Shown here in pieces: positions 1 to 10,791 of a DNA stretch of 64,000 nt. The notes under the pieces are model-generated. The model did no database searches, was not told the DNA's origin, and saw only the letters and a program-made list of their open reading frames with translations. How positions within the stretch are numbered: position 1 is the first letter of the stretch; every line of letters begins with the position of its first letter. The DNA comes from Candidatus Altimarinota bacterium (GTDB lineage: Bacteria > Patescibacteriota > Gracilibacteria > BD1-5 > UBA6164): the NCBI GenBank assembly GCA_020629795.1, contig JAHDCR010000003.1, positions 4,778-68,777 on the forward strand, written 5' to 3'. Made by a program: the position numbers and the translations under genes.

Positions 1-1474
1 CATCCTTGATAGTAATCCATGGCTGAGTTTCATCTGCAAATTTATTGAGTGAATCAAGAAGTTGAAAAGAATAATCCAGTATTCACTTTAGATTATACTG
101 AGAAATTAATTTTTGAATATTTTCATGAGCTTGATCTGCTGAGAATGGGAGAGCTGTTAATGTAGCATTGTTTTCTAAAACTCATGCTGTATCACTTAGT
201 CTCAAAGAGAGAACAACAACTCTATTCACGAGGTTTCATAAATTATTCGCGAGCTTAGCATTATATGTCTTGATAGCATCAGATCTATCGTAATCTCCAT
301 CATTTCAAATAGGGAACGCACTGAGCATATAAAGCGTCAGGAGCTCTTTTGAATAGTCCTTGCTGTATTGTACTGGCTCTATAACATTTCAGATTGATTT
401 ACTCATCTTTTGACCATCTACTGTGAAATATCATCCAGTTAGTATATTTTCTGGAAGTTTCTCTCTATCTGAATTCTTGTAATGTAAGACACCATCACTT
501 CCCTGCTCTCACAGATCAAAATAACTCGCGAGCATTGCTGGCCAAAATATAGCGTGGAATCTGATAATGTCTTTTCCTACTACGTGCAAATTTGCAGGCC
601 AAAAATCTGATTCATCAGTAAATTGAGACCAATATTCCTCCCCTTTGGATAAGGGGGAGGTGTACGAAGGACGGAGGGGGTGGGGACTATATCTGAGACT
701 CGTGTAATAGTTGAATAATGCATCAAACCAGACATATGTTACTTGAGAGTCATCAAATGGAAGTGGGATACCAAATGTGTTCGTTTCACGAGATATAGAA
801 AAGTCCTCTAATCCTCACTCTACGAATGATTTTACTTCATTAAATCTATGACTCGGTATTACAAAATCTGGATTTGCAGCATAAAACTCTTGCATCCAAG
901 TCTGATATTTTGTAAGTTTGAAAAAATAATTCTTTTCCTTGATACTATCAGGGGTTTTGAGGTGATCAGGGCAGACTTTTATGATATTATCACTTGGAAC
1001 TACTTTTGGAGTAATTGGAAAGGTCTCTCCAGAAGTCTTGTTAAGAAATACGAGGTCATCGTCTTTTTTAAATGACTCGCATCCGACGCAGTACATTCCT
1101 TCATATTCTCCTTGGTAAATATCACCTTTATCATAACAGTGTTGTAACACTTGTTGTACTAGAGCATGGTGACGTGGCTCTGTAGTACGAATAAAGTCCG
1201 TATACCCCATATTAAAGTGTTCCCATACCTGCTTGTGTCACTCAGCCATATCATCAAGGTAGTCCAAAATTTCTTTTCATTCTTCCTCAGCCTTGATAAC
1301 TGCTTTTTGGCTATTTTCATCTATACCAGTGGTAAATCTACTTTCATAACCTGAAATTTTATGAAATCTATAGATGATATCAGCTATCATGCTACTATAA
1401 AAATGTCCAACATGTGGAAGACCATTTCCATAGTAAATAGGAGTTGTGACATAAAACTTTTTCTTTTCTGACAT
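1..1474 (-). CDS. metG: methionyl-tRNA synthetase (3' end beyond the window)
   Basis: Class I aminoacyl-tRNA synthetase charging tRNA-Met in the cytoplasm. Seen: the N-terminal Rossmann motif LPHVGH (HIGH box, residues 21-24), a Cys-x2-Cys zinc knuckle in the CP domain (CVGCESF), the VWFDALFNY signature, and KMSKS at residues 356-360 followed by I-G-N, where the Gly (nt 389-391) is a TGA codon. About 490 residues are inside the window and the gene continues off the left edge. I chose ATG 1474; a TTG two codons upstream is also in frame. A palindromic repeat is inserted in frame in the loop after the VWFDALFNY strand (see repeat at 637-690). Identity is certain. Confidence 0.97.
637..690 (-). 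repeat. palindromic repeat inserted in frame inside metG
   Basis: A GC-rich imperfect palindrome (cctcccctt, 5-nt loop, aagggggagg) followed by a G-rich tail interrupts AT-rich metG. It encodes the peptide HPLRPSYTSPLSKGE in a variable loop between the VWFDALFNY strand and the WPANLHVVGKD motif. Base composition differs sharply from the gene around it. Peptides of the SPLSKGE type come from small intergenic palindromic repeats in many bacteria. An in-frame insertion of such an element is my inference. I see no second copy in this window. Confidence 0.6.
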
Positions 1475-1493
1475 ACACAAAATTTGAGGCTAA

Positions 1494-1529
1494 AATATAG
1501 CACTATTTATACTCAAATAGTGCTATATT
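1494..1529 (-). terminator. intrinsic terminator after the K+ channel gene
   Basis: Fifteen-bp perfect arms (aatatagcactattt and its complement) around a 6-nt loop, between the end of the channel gene and the start of metG. A short U-run follows on the minus strand. Confidence 0.65.
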
Positions 1530-1590
1530 ACAAGTGATTGTAGACCCTTTCTTTTCACAAAAAAGGATAGGATTTAGGATAGGAATACTT

Positions 1591-2511
1591 TTATTTTCAT
1601 CCAAATAATTTGTTGAGGAGTGGTATTCTCCTGATTCAATCATCAACTACATCTGTATCTGTAAAATGCTGCTCTCAACAATTGAAACAAAAATTAGCAT
1701 GTTCGTTATTACGAGTTTTACAGGTTTGACATACCTTTGATCCCGTAATTTTCTGACTTTCTGCTACATCCATAAATACGAGAATAGTGATAGAGGATAT
1801 TACAGCTAGGAGCACTGGTCAAAGTAATATTAGTATGACTCACAGACATTTTCATAGCACCGTAATTGGAGCTATATCACCATATCATACCGTTGTCATA
1901 GTGACTATCCCCCACCATAGAGACTCTGGTATTGAGGAAAACTCAGGATTCACCGATGACTCTATATAAAACACAAAACTTGAGGTAATAATGAGAATAG
2001 ATAAAAATATTCACAGTATAGCTCGATACTCTTTTTGGTATTCTCTGATGGTTTTTATAAATCATATTGCAATTGGAGATTGAGCCGAAACCTCAAAGAG
2101 CCTGAGAACTCTAAATACTCTTAAAATCTTGAGAATATCAAGTCAAGCCAATGATGAAAAGACTAATCAGACAAAAAATGGAGCAAAAGAAAGTAAATCA
2201 ATAATATTCATTCCTTTAAAAATAAAATCTTTTTTTGAGTTTGATCGCATATATCTATAGAGATATTCAGCAGCAAAGATGAGTGATACACACGCATCTA
2301 TAAGCAAAAATTCAAAATAATACTGACTCCCATACGGCTCTACTGTCTCAAATATTATTGCTCACACTGCAATAAATACACAAAGCTGAATAAACTTAGT
2401 AAGTATTTTTCAAAGTTTGCTTTTTGGGTCTAAAAGAATGTTTTCGTAACTCCCTCTATCATAAAAGGAGTTCTTTCGAAAGATGTTTTTTGATAGGAGT
2501 CTATAAAACAT
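1591..2511 (-). CDS. voltage-gated-type potassium channel with C-terminal zinc ribbon
   Basis: A 306-residue ion channel of the Kv/KvAP class in the cytoplasmic membrane. Seen: several hydrophobic segments, an Arg-rich S4-like segment (ILKILRVFRVLRLF), a pore loop with the selectivity filter TTVGYGD near residues 206-212, then S6. The first filter glycine (residue 209) is a TGA codon, strong evidence for UGA=Gly. After S6 there is a cytosolic tail with two Cys-x2-Cys pairs (CQTCK and CFNCG), a zinc-ribbon-like module that is unusual for this family. It lies downstream of the Ste24-type gene on the same strand with a 91-nt gap. ATG 2511 is the first start after an in-frame TAA. Confidence 0.9.
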
Positions 2512-2602
2512 AAAAACAAGAGAGAATATAATTCCCTCTTATCATAGCATATATTGAGTTGTATGGCTAATATTAGCTCAAATTTTATAAAAATTAATTA
2601 TA

Positions 2603-3835
2603 CTATGTTTTTAGTGCCTCTAATCTTTTTAAAACTGTAGGATGAGAGTAGTAAAAAAATTCATATGCTGGATGTGGTCTCAGGTTTGAAAGATTATTTC
2701 GAGAGAGCTTTATGAGAGCATTAGACAGGTGTTTTCCTGAATAGTTTTCTTTTGCGTAAGCATCTGCTTCATATTCATTTTTACGAGAAAATACACTTGT
2801 CAGCATACCAAATATCATAGAAATTGGAGTAAATAGTATCCCAAAGGCTACAGCTCAGAGATGAAAACTCTGCGTTGTTCCTCATAGAGCCTGTGATGCA
2901 GCTGGCATCGCAAGAGCTAGTGCAAATATATAGAGTATGATCCCCGTTTGAATAGTAGAGAGAGCTAGCATTTGGAGAGTATGTTTTCGTTTGTAATGAC
3001 CTATTTCATGTGCAAGTACTGCAACGAGTTCCTGCGTTGAGAGATCATTTATGAGTGTATCAAACAGGACAATCCGTTTCTTAGGACCAAATCCAGAAAA
3101 ATATGCATTAGCTTTTGAGCTCCTCTTTGATCCATCAATCACGTATATATCAGTTCCTGTAAATCCGACTTTGTTTGCAAATCACTCAATGGCATCTCTG
3201 AGTTTTCACTCTTCTAGTGGGGTTTGTTTATTGAAAAGAGGGACAATGAGACTCGAATAAAACATCATAAAAAAGAGTGAAAATGCTACTGAAATTATCC
3301 ATGCATATATCCAGAAACTCTCACCAACAGCGCTATAAATCCAAACTATGAGAGCGAGGAGTGGTCCTCAAATAAGTGCTGAGAGAAAGAATCATTTTAC
3401 AGCGTCAGTAAAAAATAGTTTTCTCGTCATTTTATTAAATCCAAATTTTTCCTCAAGCACAAAAGTTGCGTAATACGAAAACGGAAGAGAAATCAGAGTC
3501 GAAACTACTGAAATAATACCAAAAAATCATAGAGCTAAGAGTATTGCATTGTCTGTAAATTGTCTCAAAAATTCATCTAAGGCTCCAAAACCTCAAAGTA
3601 GCAATATTGCTAGCATTATCAAAAATGTCGGAATTGATGATACCCATCAAAACATATATTTTGCTTTTTCATATTTTTGAGATTTTGCATATTTTGTTTC
3701 ATCATAGATTCATGCCAGCTCAGCTGGAAGGGTTTCACTCCACCTGCGAGTATTTAAATATCATAATACCTTTGTAAGTAGGGTTTCTGCTAAGAATATT
3801 GAAATTATGATAATAAAAATAGTTTGTGTTGTCAT
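2603..3835 (-). CDS. Ste24-type (M48A) membrane zinc metalloprotease
   Basis: A 410-residue integral membrane metallopeptidase. Seen: four or more hydrophobic segments before the catalytic motif LAHEIGHYKRKH (HExxH zinc site), preceded by the FGPKKRIVLFDTLI strand, and a downstream zinc-ligand glutamate in NEYEADAYA. The length and the long N-terminal membrane part fit CAAX prenyl protease 1/Ste24 better than the shorter HtpX. In bacteria these enzymes handle membrane-protein quality control; prenylated substrates are not expected. The ATG is in a clear context and a terminator lies just upstream. Confidence 0.88.
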
Positions 3836-3845
3836 ATAGTCTCGT

Positions 3846-3889
3846 AAAAAATAAACTCTAGGAGTATTGTACTTCTAGAGTTTATTTTT
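3846..3889. terminator. terminator between the L,D-transpeptidase and Ste24 genes
   Basis: Near-perfect hairpin (aaaaaataaactcta, then the complementary tagagtttattttt) with A/T tails on both sides. It lies between the stop of the upstream L,D-transpeptidase gene and the start of the protease gene. Confidence 0.7.
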
Positions 3890-3903
3890 CAAAAGAAAAT
3901 ATA

Positions 3904-4884
3904 TTAAATATTTGCAACAAGTTGAAAATTTCACATTTCTCTTACTCTTGAAAAAATATAACTCGCAGGTGCTAAAGCAACCCTATAACATCAAGCTGAT
4001 TCAAAATCTCCGTTTACGACTCAAGCTCAAGAATGAATCATAATATTCCAATCTGAAACATTAATTCCATAAGGCATAGGAGCTCAATTTAAGTCATTGG
4101 ACATATGGTGCAAATTTGTACTAGTTCATGCATTTATATTATATCTTCCATTAGCTCATCTAGAAGCATTTCAAGGGGATGTATATGTAACAAGTTCACA
4201 TTCACCATTTTCATTATACAAACTTAAAATATGCTTTCATTGAAAAACTTCAATATATATTGTATTTGCCTCTCTTCTTATTGTTGTGTCAAACCCTCTA
4301 TCTATAATTCAGTTTGCAAACATAGTTCATTGTCTCGGTCTAAAATCATCTACTGGATTATCTTCCTGGGGATCAAAGGATTCTCATCACCAATATCTCC
4401 TATCATCGAACACGTTTGGTTTAGAGCTTACAGAGATAGTTCTAACAAACTCTCAAGCAGAATTATAAACATTTCTATCTTGATAGTCCTGCATTTGTGC
4501 ATAAATATCCAACCGAGTTTTTTGAGCTAGTGGTAAATTATCATATTGTTGAATATAGTAGCGCGTATATATTTGTGATAAAGTATATGGCCCAATAACA
4601 CCATCTCTTTTATTTTCAGGAAAATTTAAACGAGTTTGAATTAGTATTACTTTAGAAACAAATCAATCTGGATCAGCAGGAGCATTGAAGAAATCTATAA
4701 AGAATAATCTTTCTTCTTGACCTATGCTCAGTACTGTGTTTCTAACCTTTTCAATATTGATTCTCTGACTTTCAAGACATTCTTGAGTCTCTGTAGTTAT
4801 AACATCAATTTCTGACTGTGGAACTAAACCAAGAGCTTCATTAATAGCATCTTCTACTTGATTTGATGTTGCTTCACATCCCAT
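3904..4884 (-). CDS. L,D-transpeptidase (YkuD) with peptidoglycan-binding-like domain
   Basis: A 326-residue enzyme predicted to cross-link or anchor peptidoglycan through 3-3 bonds. The C-terminal YkuD domain shows H284-S-G-A-G, then S296-A-G-C299-Y-R301, matching the family's HxxG and SxGCxR active-site signature with Cys299 as nucleophile. Both signature glycines (G298 and those after H284) are TGA codons, so the gene cannot be recognised in the standard code. Upstream, LIQTRLNFPENKRDGVIGPY resembles a PG_binding_1 repeat. The predicted start MGC has a cysteine at position 3, but no real signal peptide is visible, so export is unclear. An in-frame TAG lies shortly upstream, fixing the start region. 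Confidence 0.85.
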
Positions 4885-4947
4885 AAAAACTTGTGATAAA
4901 TATATTGTTTCTATAATATCACATAAGACTATTTAATACAAAAATCT

Positions 4948-5199
4948 ATGTACTGTCTCTATATCCTCAAATGCTCAGACGACTCTCTCTATACTTGAAT
5001 CACAAATAATCTAGAAAAGAGGCTCAAAATGCATAACTGAGAAATTCCTGGTGGAGCAAAGTATACTCGGGCCAGACTACCTGTAGAGCTAGTTTACAGT
5101 GAAGAGGCTTGAGATAGAAGTGAGGCAACAAAAAGAGAGCTAGAGATAAAAAAACTCTCAAGACAAAAAAAACTCGAGTTAATCACTAAAAAACAGTAG
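4948..5199 (+). CDS. GIY-YIG domain protein (UPF0213/YhbQ-like)
   Basis: An 83-residue single-domain GIY-YIG nuclease-fold protein. Seen: YCLYILKCSDDSLYTGITNN at the N-terminus (YIL...YTGI is the GIY-YIG pair, its Gly a TGA codon), RAR after the KYT strand, and a conserved Glu in ATKRELEIKKLS. Length and arrangement match YhbQ/UPF0213, which lack extra DNA-binding domains. The cellular role is unknown for most members; DNA repair or structure-specific cutting is the family-level guess. The stop codon lies within its own terminator. Confidence 0.88.
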
Positions 5200-5221
5200 A
5201 GATAGCTCTACTGTTTTTTTT
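5192..5221. terminator. bidirectional terminator between GIY-YIG gene and cysS
   Basis: Hairpin aacagtagag-atag-ctctactgtt followed by a T run. It contains the stop codon of the plus-strand gene and abuts the cysS stop. Confidence 0.8.
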
Positions 5222-6681
5222 TATGCTTTTTCAACAACTGTTCCCTGCTTGGTGTCTATAACTTTATATCCAGCAGCTACTATCTCATCTCTGAGTGTAT
5301 CTGAGAGTGCATAATTTTTTTCTATTTTCGCTTCATCACGAGCAATAGCTTTGTGAAGTATTTCTTCTGGAATATCTTCTCCTCCTTCAAAGATACTCAC
5401 ATCAAGTATATTAAATACTTCATTGAATTGCATATACATATCAACTGCAGCATTTTGCTCGTCGAGCGTGAGGGTATTTTCTGAAATCTCTTTACTGATA
5501 TAGCTCTGGAAATCAAAAAGTATGGCAAATGCTTCTGGAAATGCGAAATCATCCTCAAGCGCTACTGCGTAGCCCTGAATTACTTCTTGCATATAGTTTC
5601 TAAACTCAGGTCGAACTCATGAGTACTCTGCCATATATCTCACTAATCTCTTGCAAGTTTCATCAATATTTTGAAGTGTTTTGATATTTTGCTCGAGTTT
5701 TGGAAAGCTAAAATTTATTTGTTCTCTATAGAGTCAATTGATAAATCACATTCTTATTGCTCGCAGGAGTCTTGGCTCATTTGGATATTTTTCTTCTAAA
5801 TCTCTGAGAGTATAAAAGTTTCAAAGAGATTTACTCATCTTTTTCCCATCAACCATGAGATGACCTGAATGCATCCAGTATTTAGAAAATTGTTTCCCTG
5901 TACAAGCCTCTGTCTGAGCTATTTCATTTTGATGATGAGGAAATATCAAATCCTCTCATCCCATATGAATATCAATCTGTGGACCACAGTGCTTCATCGC
6001 GCAAGCACTACACTCTATATGCCAACCTGGTCTTCATTTTAATGTTTTTGATTCTTTATTTCAACTCTCTCCTTTTACTTCAAAAGATTCTTCCCAATAG
6101 TTGTCTCCATCTTCTGACTTCCAAGCTTTCCAAAGTACAAAATCAGCAGCTGAGTCTTTATCATATTCATCATTATCTATTCTCACTGACTCTTTCATTC
6201 CAGAGAGATCGAGGTTTGCGAGTTGGCCATATCTCTTAGATTTAGTAACATCAAAATAGATACTATTATCATCCGCAAGATAGGCAAAACCTCTATTGAG
6301 CATCGTTTGTATCATACGAACCATTTCAGGTATTATTCCTGAGATAGGAGTAATATTTTCAGGAAGATCAACTCAAAGTTTTTCTAAATCATCTAAGAAG
6401 ACTTCAGTGTATTTTTCAGTAAAAACCTTCAGCGTTTCACCAGCAGCGACACTGTCTCTTATAGTTTTATCATCTATATCCGTAATATTCATAGTAACAG
6501 TGACTTGATATCAGAGATATTTAAGCGCGCGAGCAACAACATCCTCAACCACTGATGTTTTGAGGTTTCATATATGAGCATTATTATAAACTGTTGGTCC
6601 ACACTGATACAGTTTTACCTGCGGAAATCTGAGTGGTTTAAATTCTTCTTTTCTTCTATAGAGGGTATTATATATTTTCAT
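5221..6681 (-). CDS. cysS: cysteinyl-tRNA synthetase
   Basis: A 486-residue class I synthetase. Seen: the first zinc Cys in [15 protein letters not shown], where HIGN is the HIGH motif and its Gly is TGA; the other zinc ligands in WHIECSA and [13 protein letters not shown]; and KKMSKSLGN. Length is typical. The start overlaps the preceding ferredoxin stop by one base (TAATG), suggesting translational coupling. The ATG is supported by the MKIYNTLYR start typical of the family. Confidence 0.98.
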
Positions 6682-6911
6682 TATTTAGAGTTTTTTTGAA
6701 TTAAGTCAGATGCCTTGGCAGGATTCATCCAATTATGAACTGTATTTTTAAGCCTGATATTTGGAGCTTTTTTACACTGTCACATACAAGCAACTTCACA
6801 GACTTTAACATTTTTAGATTTATAAAATTTTATATCATTTTCTAATCTTGCAGTGATATATTTACTATATTTTCCTGCACAAGATTTTCCATTACATACC
6901 TGAACTTCCAT
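6681..6911 (-). CDS. thioredoxin-like [2Fe-2S] ferredoxin
   Basis: A 76-residue protein with four cysteines in the pattern VCNGKSC ... VCEVACMGQCKKAPN. This is the cluster-binding arrangement of thioredoxin-fold 2Fe-2S ferredoxins and of NuoE C-terminal domains (C-x4-5-C, then C-x3-C). It is likely a small electron carrier. It is co-transcribed with cysS through a TAATG stop/start overlap; why a ferredoxin should be coupled to cysS is not known. No NADH dehydrogenase subunits are nearby. Confidence 0.82.
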
Positions 6912-7061
6912 CTGTTAAAATAATATAATAAATAAGTATAAAACAGATTGTAAGAGAAAGCCCGGCTTAATCAAACATAAAAAATCAAAAAAATATTTGC
7001 GTAATCTCAAAACTTTATATAATTGGTGAGCTTTATTAAAAACAAGCATGTAAAATAGTAT

Positions 7062-7136
7062 GCCGGGGTAGCTCAGGGGTAGAGCAGGGGATTGAAAATC
7101 CCTGTGTCGGTGGTTCAAATCCGCCTCTCGGCACCA
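7062..7136 (+). tRNA. tRNA-Phe (GAA)
   Basis: Cloverleaf from position 7062: acceptor gccgggg pairs with tctcggc, D-arm agctcaggggtagagc, anticodon stem gggga/tccct around loop ttgaaaa (anticodon GAA), and T-arm ggttcaaatcc. The 3' CCA is encoded in the DNA. Confidence 0.95.
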
Positions 7137-7225
7137 TTAAGTTTCTGTTGCGATAAGCAAAAGCGAAACGGAAGGAAAGTTACATCAAGCGAAAGCTAAG
7201 ATGAAAACATTAAGAAATACACAAA

Positions 7226-7313
7226 GCGCAGGTGGTGAAATGGTAGACACGCACGCTTGAGGGGCGTGTGAGCAAATACGCTCGTGAGGGTTCAAGTCCC
7301 TCTCTGCGCACCA
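7226..7313 (+). tRNA. tRNA-Leu (GAG)
   Basis: Class II tRNA with a long variable arm. The anticodon loop is ttgaggg (anticodon GAG), the acceptor is gcgcagg/ctctgcgc, and CCA is encoded. It follows tRNA-Phe after 89 nt of spacer and is closed by a strong terminator. Confidence 0.94.
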
Positions 7314-7322
7314 TAATTAAAT

Positions 7323-7362
7323 TAAATAAAACACACTTCCAATTGGATGTGTGTTTTATTTA
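7323..7362. terminator. bidirectional terminator after the tRNA pair
   Basis: A 40-nt inverted repeat (taaataaaacacac with its perfect complement, central ttccaattgga) between tRNA-Leu and the convergent hypothetical gene. Confidence 0.8.
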
Positions 7363-7370
7363 TAAAATCT

Positions 7371-7913
7371 TTACTCTGCAGCAACTAAATCTCTTACATT
7401 ACTTTTTACATCTCACTGTAAAGTTCTAATTTCAACGTTCTGTCCTATTTTCGGCATATGAAATAACATCCAAAATTTTCATGCTTCGATTATAAAAGAT
7501 CCATCTCTTCTAATAGTATTTTTTCAAAAATCTTCTCAATTAGGATTATTATTATTTGATTTCACAGTAAATAAAGTATTAAATTCAGCGTCTTTAAGTA
7601 CTTTTAACCTAGAATATCTTTTATCATTACTTTCTCTCTCGCTAATATCAAATTTTCATATTACAGAGATTTTAACAAAAACTTTTGAAGAATGAAACAT
7701 AATCTTCATCTTTGTCCCTTGTGGAATAGTTAGTTCTCACTTTGCAGTATGTGTTCAATAATCTCATGTATTTTCTATTTCTTCGTCTATATCTCACCAA
7801 AATAATTCTGAGAAAGAAATATCTTTAATAGACTCAATATAATATTCTTCTCAAAAATTTAGACCATAATCTTCTAGATTTCTTTCTACTAAATTTGGAA
7901 AATTCGCTTTCAA
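7371..7913 (-). CDS. hypothetical protein, possibly SOS-linked
   Basis: About 180 residues, not recognised. It has an acidic N-terminal half and a beta-rich middle (KVFVKISVIGKFDI), with no membrane segment or known motif. Several glycines are TGA codons, and the reading frame is open only in code 25. An in-frame TAA lies four codons before the TTG I take as start (TTG 7913); no suitable ATG exists near the 5' end, so the start is uncertain. It follows the PBP gene on the same strand by 45 nt. The gap holds an ATACAGTAT palindrome resembling the sites in front of lexA and of the exonuclease gene. Confidence 0.6.
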
Positions 7914-7943
7914 GTAAAATAATTAATGTATAATATATATTTT

Positions 7944-7952
7944 ATACAGTAT
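7944..7952. promoter_or_regulatory. candidate LexA-type operator core (ATACAGTAT)
   Basis: A 9-nt odd-centred palindrome upstream of the 7371-7913 gene. It shares the core ATAC[A/T]GTAT with the lexA promoter (46458-46485) and the 50818-50836 divergent promoter. The site is short, so a chance match cannot be ruled out. Confidence 0.35.
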
Positions 7953-7958
7953 TTATGA

Positions 7959-10292
7959 TTATTCTCAAGTTTCATTTTGCAGTTTCTTAGGAACTCAATA
8001 ATACTCCAAGAGCTCTTTAGCCAATTCTCAGAACATATAAGCTGAGGTTGCACCTCAATATGGACTCGTTCTCGGTCTTTCAAGCTTTACAAGTATTACA
8101 AATCTAGGATCCTCAGCTGGAGCATATCAAGCAAAAGATCAATTTGTTGACGCAACTCAATCTTCATAGCTTCATTTATACGCTATTTGTGATGTTCATG
8201 TTTTCCCTGCAACTGAGTATCACTCAACACGACCATTTCAAGCCACTCAATCATCCACCGATGCAACTAACATCTCTGTGACTATTTCAGCTGTATCTTC
8301 TTTTAACACCCTTCTAACAGCTTGTGGTTTAAAATTTACTTGTTTACCATCACTATATTTAATTGATTCTACTAAATAAGGTTTCATATATACTCCCCCA
8401 TTTGCTATAGTAGCGTATGCAGATGCTATTTGAAGGGGTGTTACACTCACTCAAAGTCAGTATGAACTAGTAAGAAGCTTAGCTGTTGACCATCTCTCGT
8501 ATGGTTCTATTTTAGCAGTAACCTCTCAGTCTAAAGTAATGCCTGTTTTATCACCAAATCAAAAATCTGTAAAATACTTATGTAATAACGCTTTTCACAT
8601 TTTTTGTACTATCCTAATCATTCAAACATTACAAGAATAATTAAAAGCATTTTGAAATGTTTGATATCACAAACAGTCATCATCTACATTTCGAATCGTA
8701 AAATTATCAATAGTTACTTTACCATCATCTTGATAAAAATCATATCTCTGGATTTCTCAACTATCTATTCAACCAGCTACAGTAATTGTCTTCATGATAC
8801 TCCCTGGTTCATATAGACTTGAAATAGTTTCGTTTTGATAGACTCAAGCTCAAAACTCATTTTTATAGGTATATTTTGTCTTTTCATAGTCTAGATATTC
8901 TTCTCTAAGAGCCTCCCTTAGGTATACTACTTTACCATCATAAATATACTTATCACCTCTTTCAATATCTTCTACAAAAACCGTCTTTCACAGTAAGTCT
9001 GTTTCTGGATTAGGATACTCTACATAATTCACTTTTTTCAATTCATAAACCTCTCAAGGATTATTTGGGTCATAACTCGGATAATTAGCCATAGATAATA
9101 TTCTACCTGTTTTAGGTTCTAACACTACAATACTTCATTTATTTGCCTGATATTTTTTAACACCAGCTTCTAGAATTGTTTCGACTCTTCTTTGAACATT
9201 TCTATCTATTGTTGTCTGAATATCTACTCATTCTAATGCGCTTATATTATCTTCTCATAAAGAAACAGGGTCTATATTTCTCCCTTTAATATCTTTTTTT
9301 GCAACTAACTCACCTGGATTTCATCTTAAAACTTCATTAAAATACCCCTCTAATCAATATCTTCAGACTCCACCGTTATCAAGAAATCAAAGTATTTGTG
9401 CTCAAATTAAGTTTTCTGGATAGATACGTTGCGCGTGAGGATTGAGTATAATAAATCATCATATGCTCTCCTGTTTATCTATGATTCACTGAGCCAGAGC
9501 CTGATTTTCATCACTGATATATTGCTCTATCTCATCAGAAGTAGCTAGAGATAATTTTTGATAAATTGGAACATATCTCAAATCTCTAGACCTCACTGCA
9601 TATATAATTTGATCAACATCTCCACCATACAGTCATACATATAGCTGAGAAAATTGTTCTGGGTTAATTAATTCTTCCGGATTAATATATAAGCCATTTT
9701 CTGATGGATATACTCAAGCAATTCACCAAGATAAAATAGTCTTTTCATCTTCTGGACTGAGAGCTTCTCGTAATTTTACACTTGTGATTTTATCCTTGGT
9801 AATTTTTTGTTCAACATTTTCAGATATAAGGTCTTTTATATATTCCTCGGTAAATACATAATCTGGAATTTCTAATACTCGTAAAAATCTTAATAGCTCA
9901 TTATAACACTCTTGAGAAGTTTTTATATAACACATCTCATTATATAGCATATCTGTGAGAAAAGCTTCAAGCTTAGGTTTATCTCACTCAATTTGTGGAT
10001 CAATTGCTATATCATTGAGATCAACAGAAGTTGAAAAAACAGTCCCCTGCTTACTCACATCGCTAGGCATAGAATATATAGTTCCCCTAGTAACAGGGAT
10101 TTCCACTTCTCAAACTTGCTGTTTATTTGCAAGCTCGTTGTAAAATTGATGATTAATAACTGTATAAGAAAAAGTCTCCCAAATGATGGCAAAATAAAAC
10201 AGCGCAAAAAATGCAATTACAAAATATTCTCTTGGATATCTATCAAAGAAACTAAAAAAAATGTTTCAAAAGTTGTTTTTTCTGGAGCTCAT
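7959..10292 (-). CDS. class B penicillin-binding protein (FtsI/PBP2-type transpeptidase)
   Basis: A 777-residue peptidoglycan DD-transpeptidase with one N-terminal membrane anchor (residues about 22-42) and an extracytoplasmic catalytic part. Active-site motifs: S498-I-M-K, S553-C-N555, and K697-T-G-T, in the spacing expected for class B PBPs. The Gly of KTGT is TGA. The N-terminal dimerisation domain includes TRGTIYSM, the RGxI signature of the family. No PASTA repeats are visible. FtsI (septal) versus MrdA (elongation) cannot be decided because no divisome or rod genes are adjacent. ATG 10292 is chosen because MSSRKNN precedes the anchor directly. Confidence 0.93.
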
Positions 10293-10373
10293 ATAATTTT
10301 ATTGTGCAAATTAGTTACGAATATTATATAAGTTTTTAAGAGCAAGAAAAGCTATAAATAAGGTTTTTTTTGT

Positions 10374-10400
10374 TTGCAAAATAATATTTTTAACTATAAT
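10374..10400 (+). promoter_or_regulatory. promoter of rpsO
   Basis: TTGCAA at 10374-10379 and TATAAT at 10395-10400, with a 15-nt spacer, in the gap between the divergent PBP gene and rpsO. The predicted leader is about 58 nt. Confidence 0.6.
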
Positions 10401-10464
10401 AATCTTGTAATTTACGAGCGTATTTTTCTGGTTTATTACATTTTATATTATAAAAAATACACAG

Positions 10465-10734
10465 ATGACTGTTACTAAACAAGACAAAGAAGGAATAATT
10501 GGTAAATTTGCTAAAGCTAAGGGAGATACTGGATCTGCTGAAGTACAAATTGCAATACTTACTGCAAAAATTGAAAATTTAAAAGAACATCTATCAGAAC
10601 ACAAAAAAGATAATCACTCAAGAAGAGGAATTATGATGATGGTTGCAAAAAGAAGAAAAATGTTAGCTTACCTCAAAAGAAAAGACGCTGCTAAATACGA
10701 AGAAGTAATTACTGCTCTAGAAATCAGAAAGTAA
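10465..10734 (+). CDS. rpsO: 30S ribosomal protein S15
   Basis: An 89-residue primary binder of the central domain of 16S rRNA. Seen: the conserved segments [24 protein letters not shown] and [13 protein letters not shown] typical of bacterial S15. Length is standard. It contains no TGA codon, in keeping with the low TGA use of highly expressed genes here. It is monocistronic, with its own promoter and terminator; pnp, the usual neighbour, is absent. Confidence 0.99.
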   Translation: MTVTKQDKEGIIGKFAKAKGDTGSAEVQIAILTAKIENLKEHLSEHKKDNHSRRGIMMMVAKRRKMLAYLKRKDAAKYEEVITALEIRK

Positions 10735-10745
10735 TAAATCAATAT

Positions 10746-10778
10746 AAAAAAACACTCAAAATCTGAGTGTTTTTTTTT
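10746..10778 (+). terminator. terminator of rpsO
   Basis: Hairpin aacactcaaaatctgagtgtt flanked by A and T runs, located between rpsO and the convergent Rel gene. Confidence 0.85.
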
Positions 10779-10791
10779 ATAGTAAATTACC

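Noticed and set aside
6915..7118. Minus-strand frame over tRNA-Phe
   Set aside because: It overlaps a tRNA gene and has no family resemblance.
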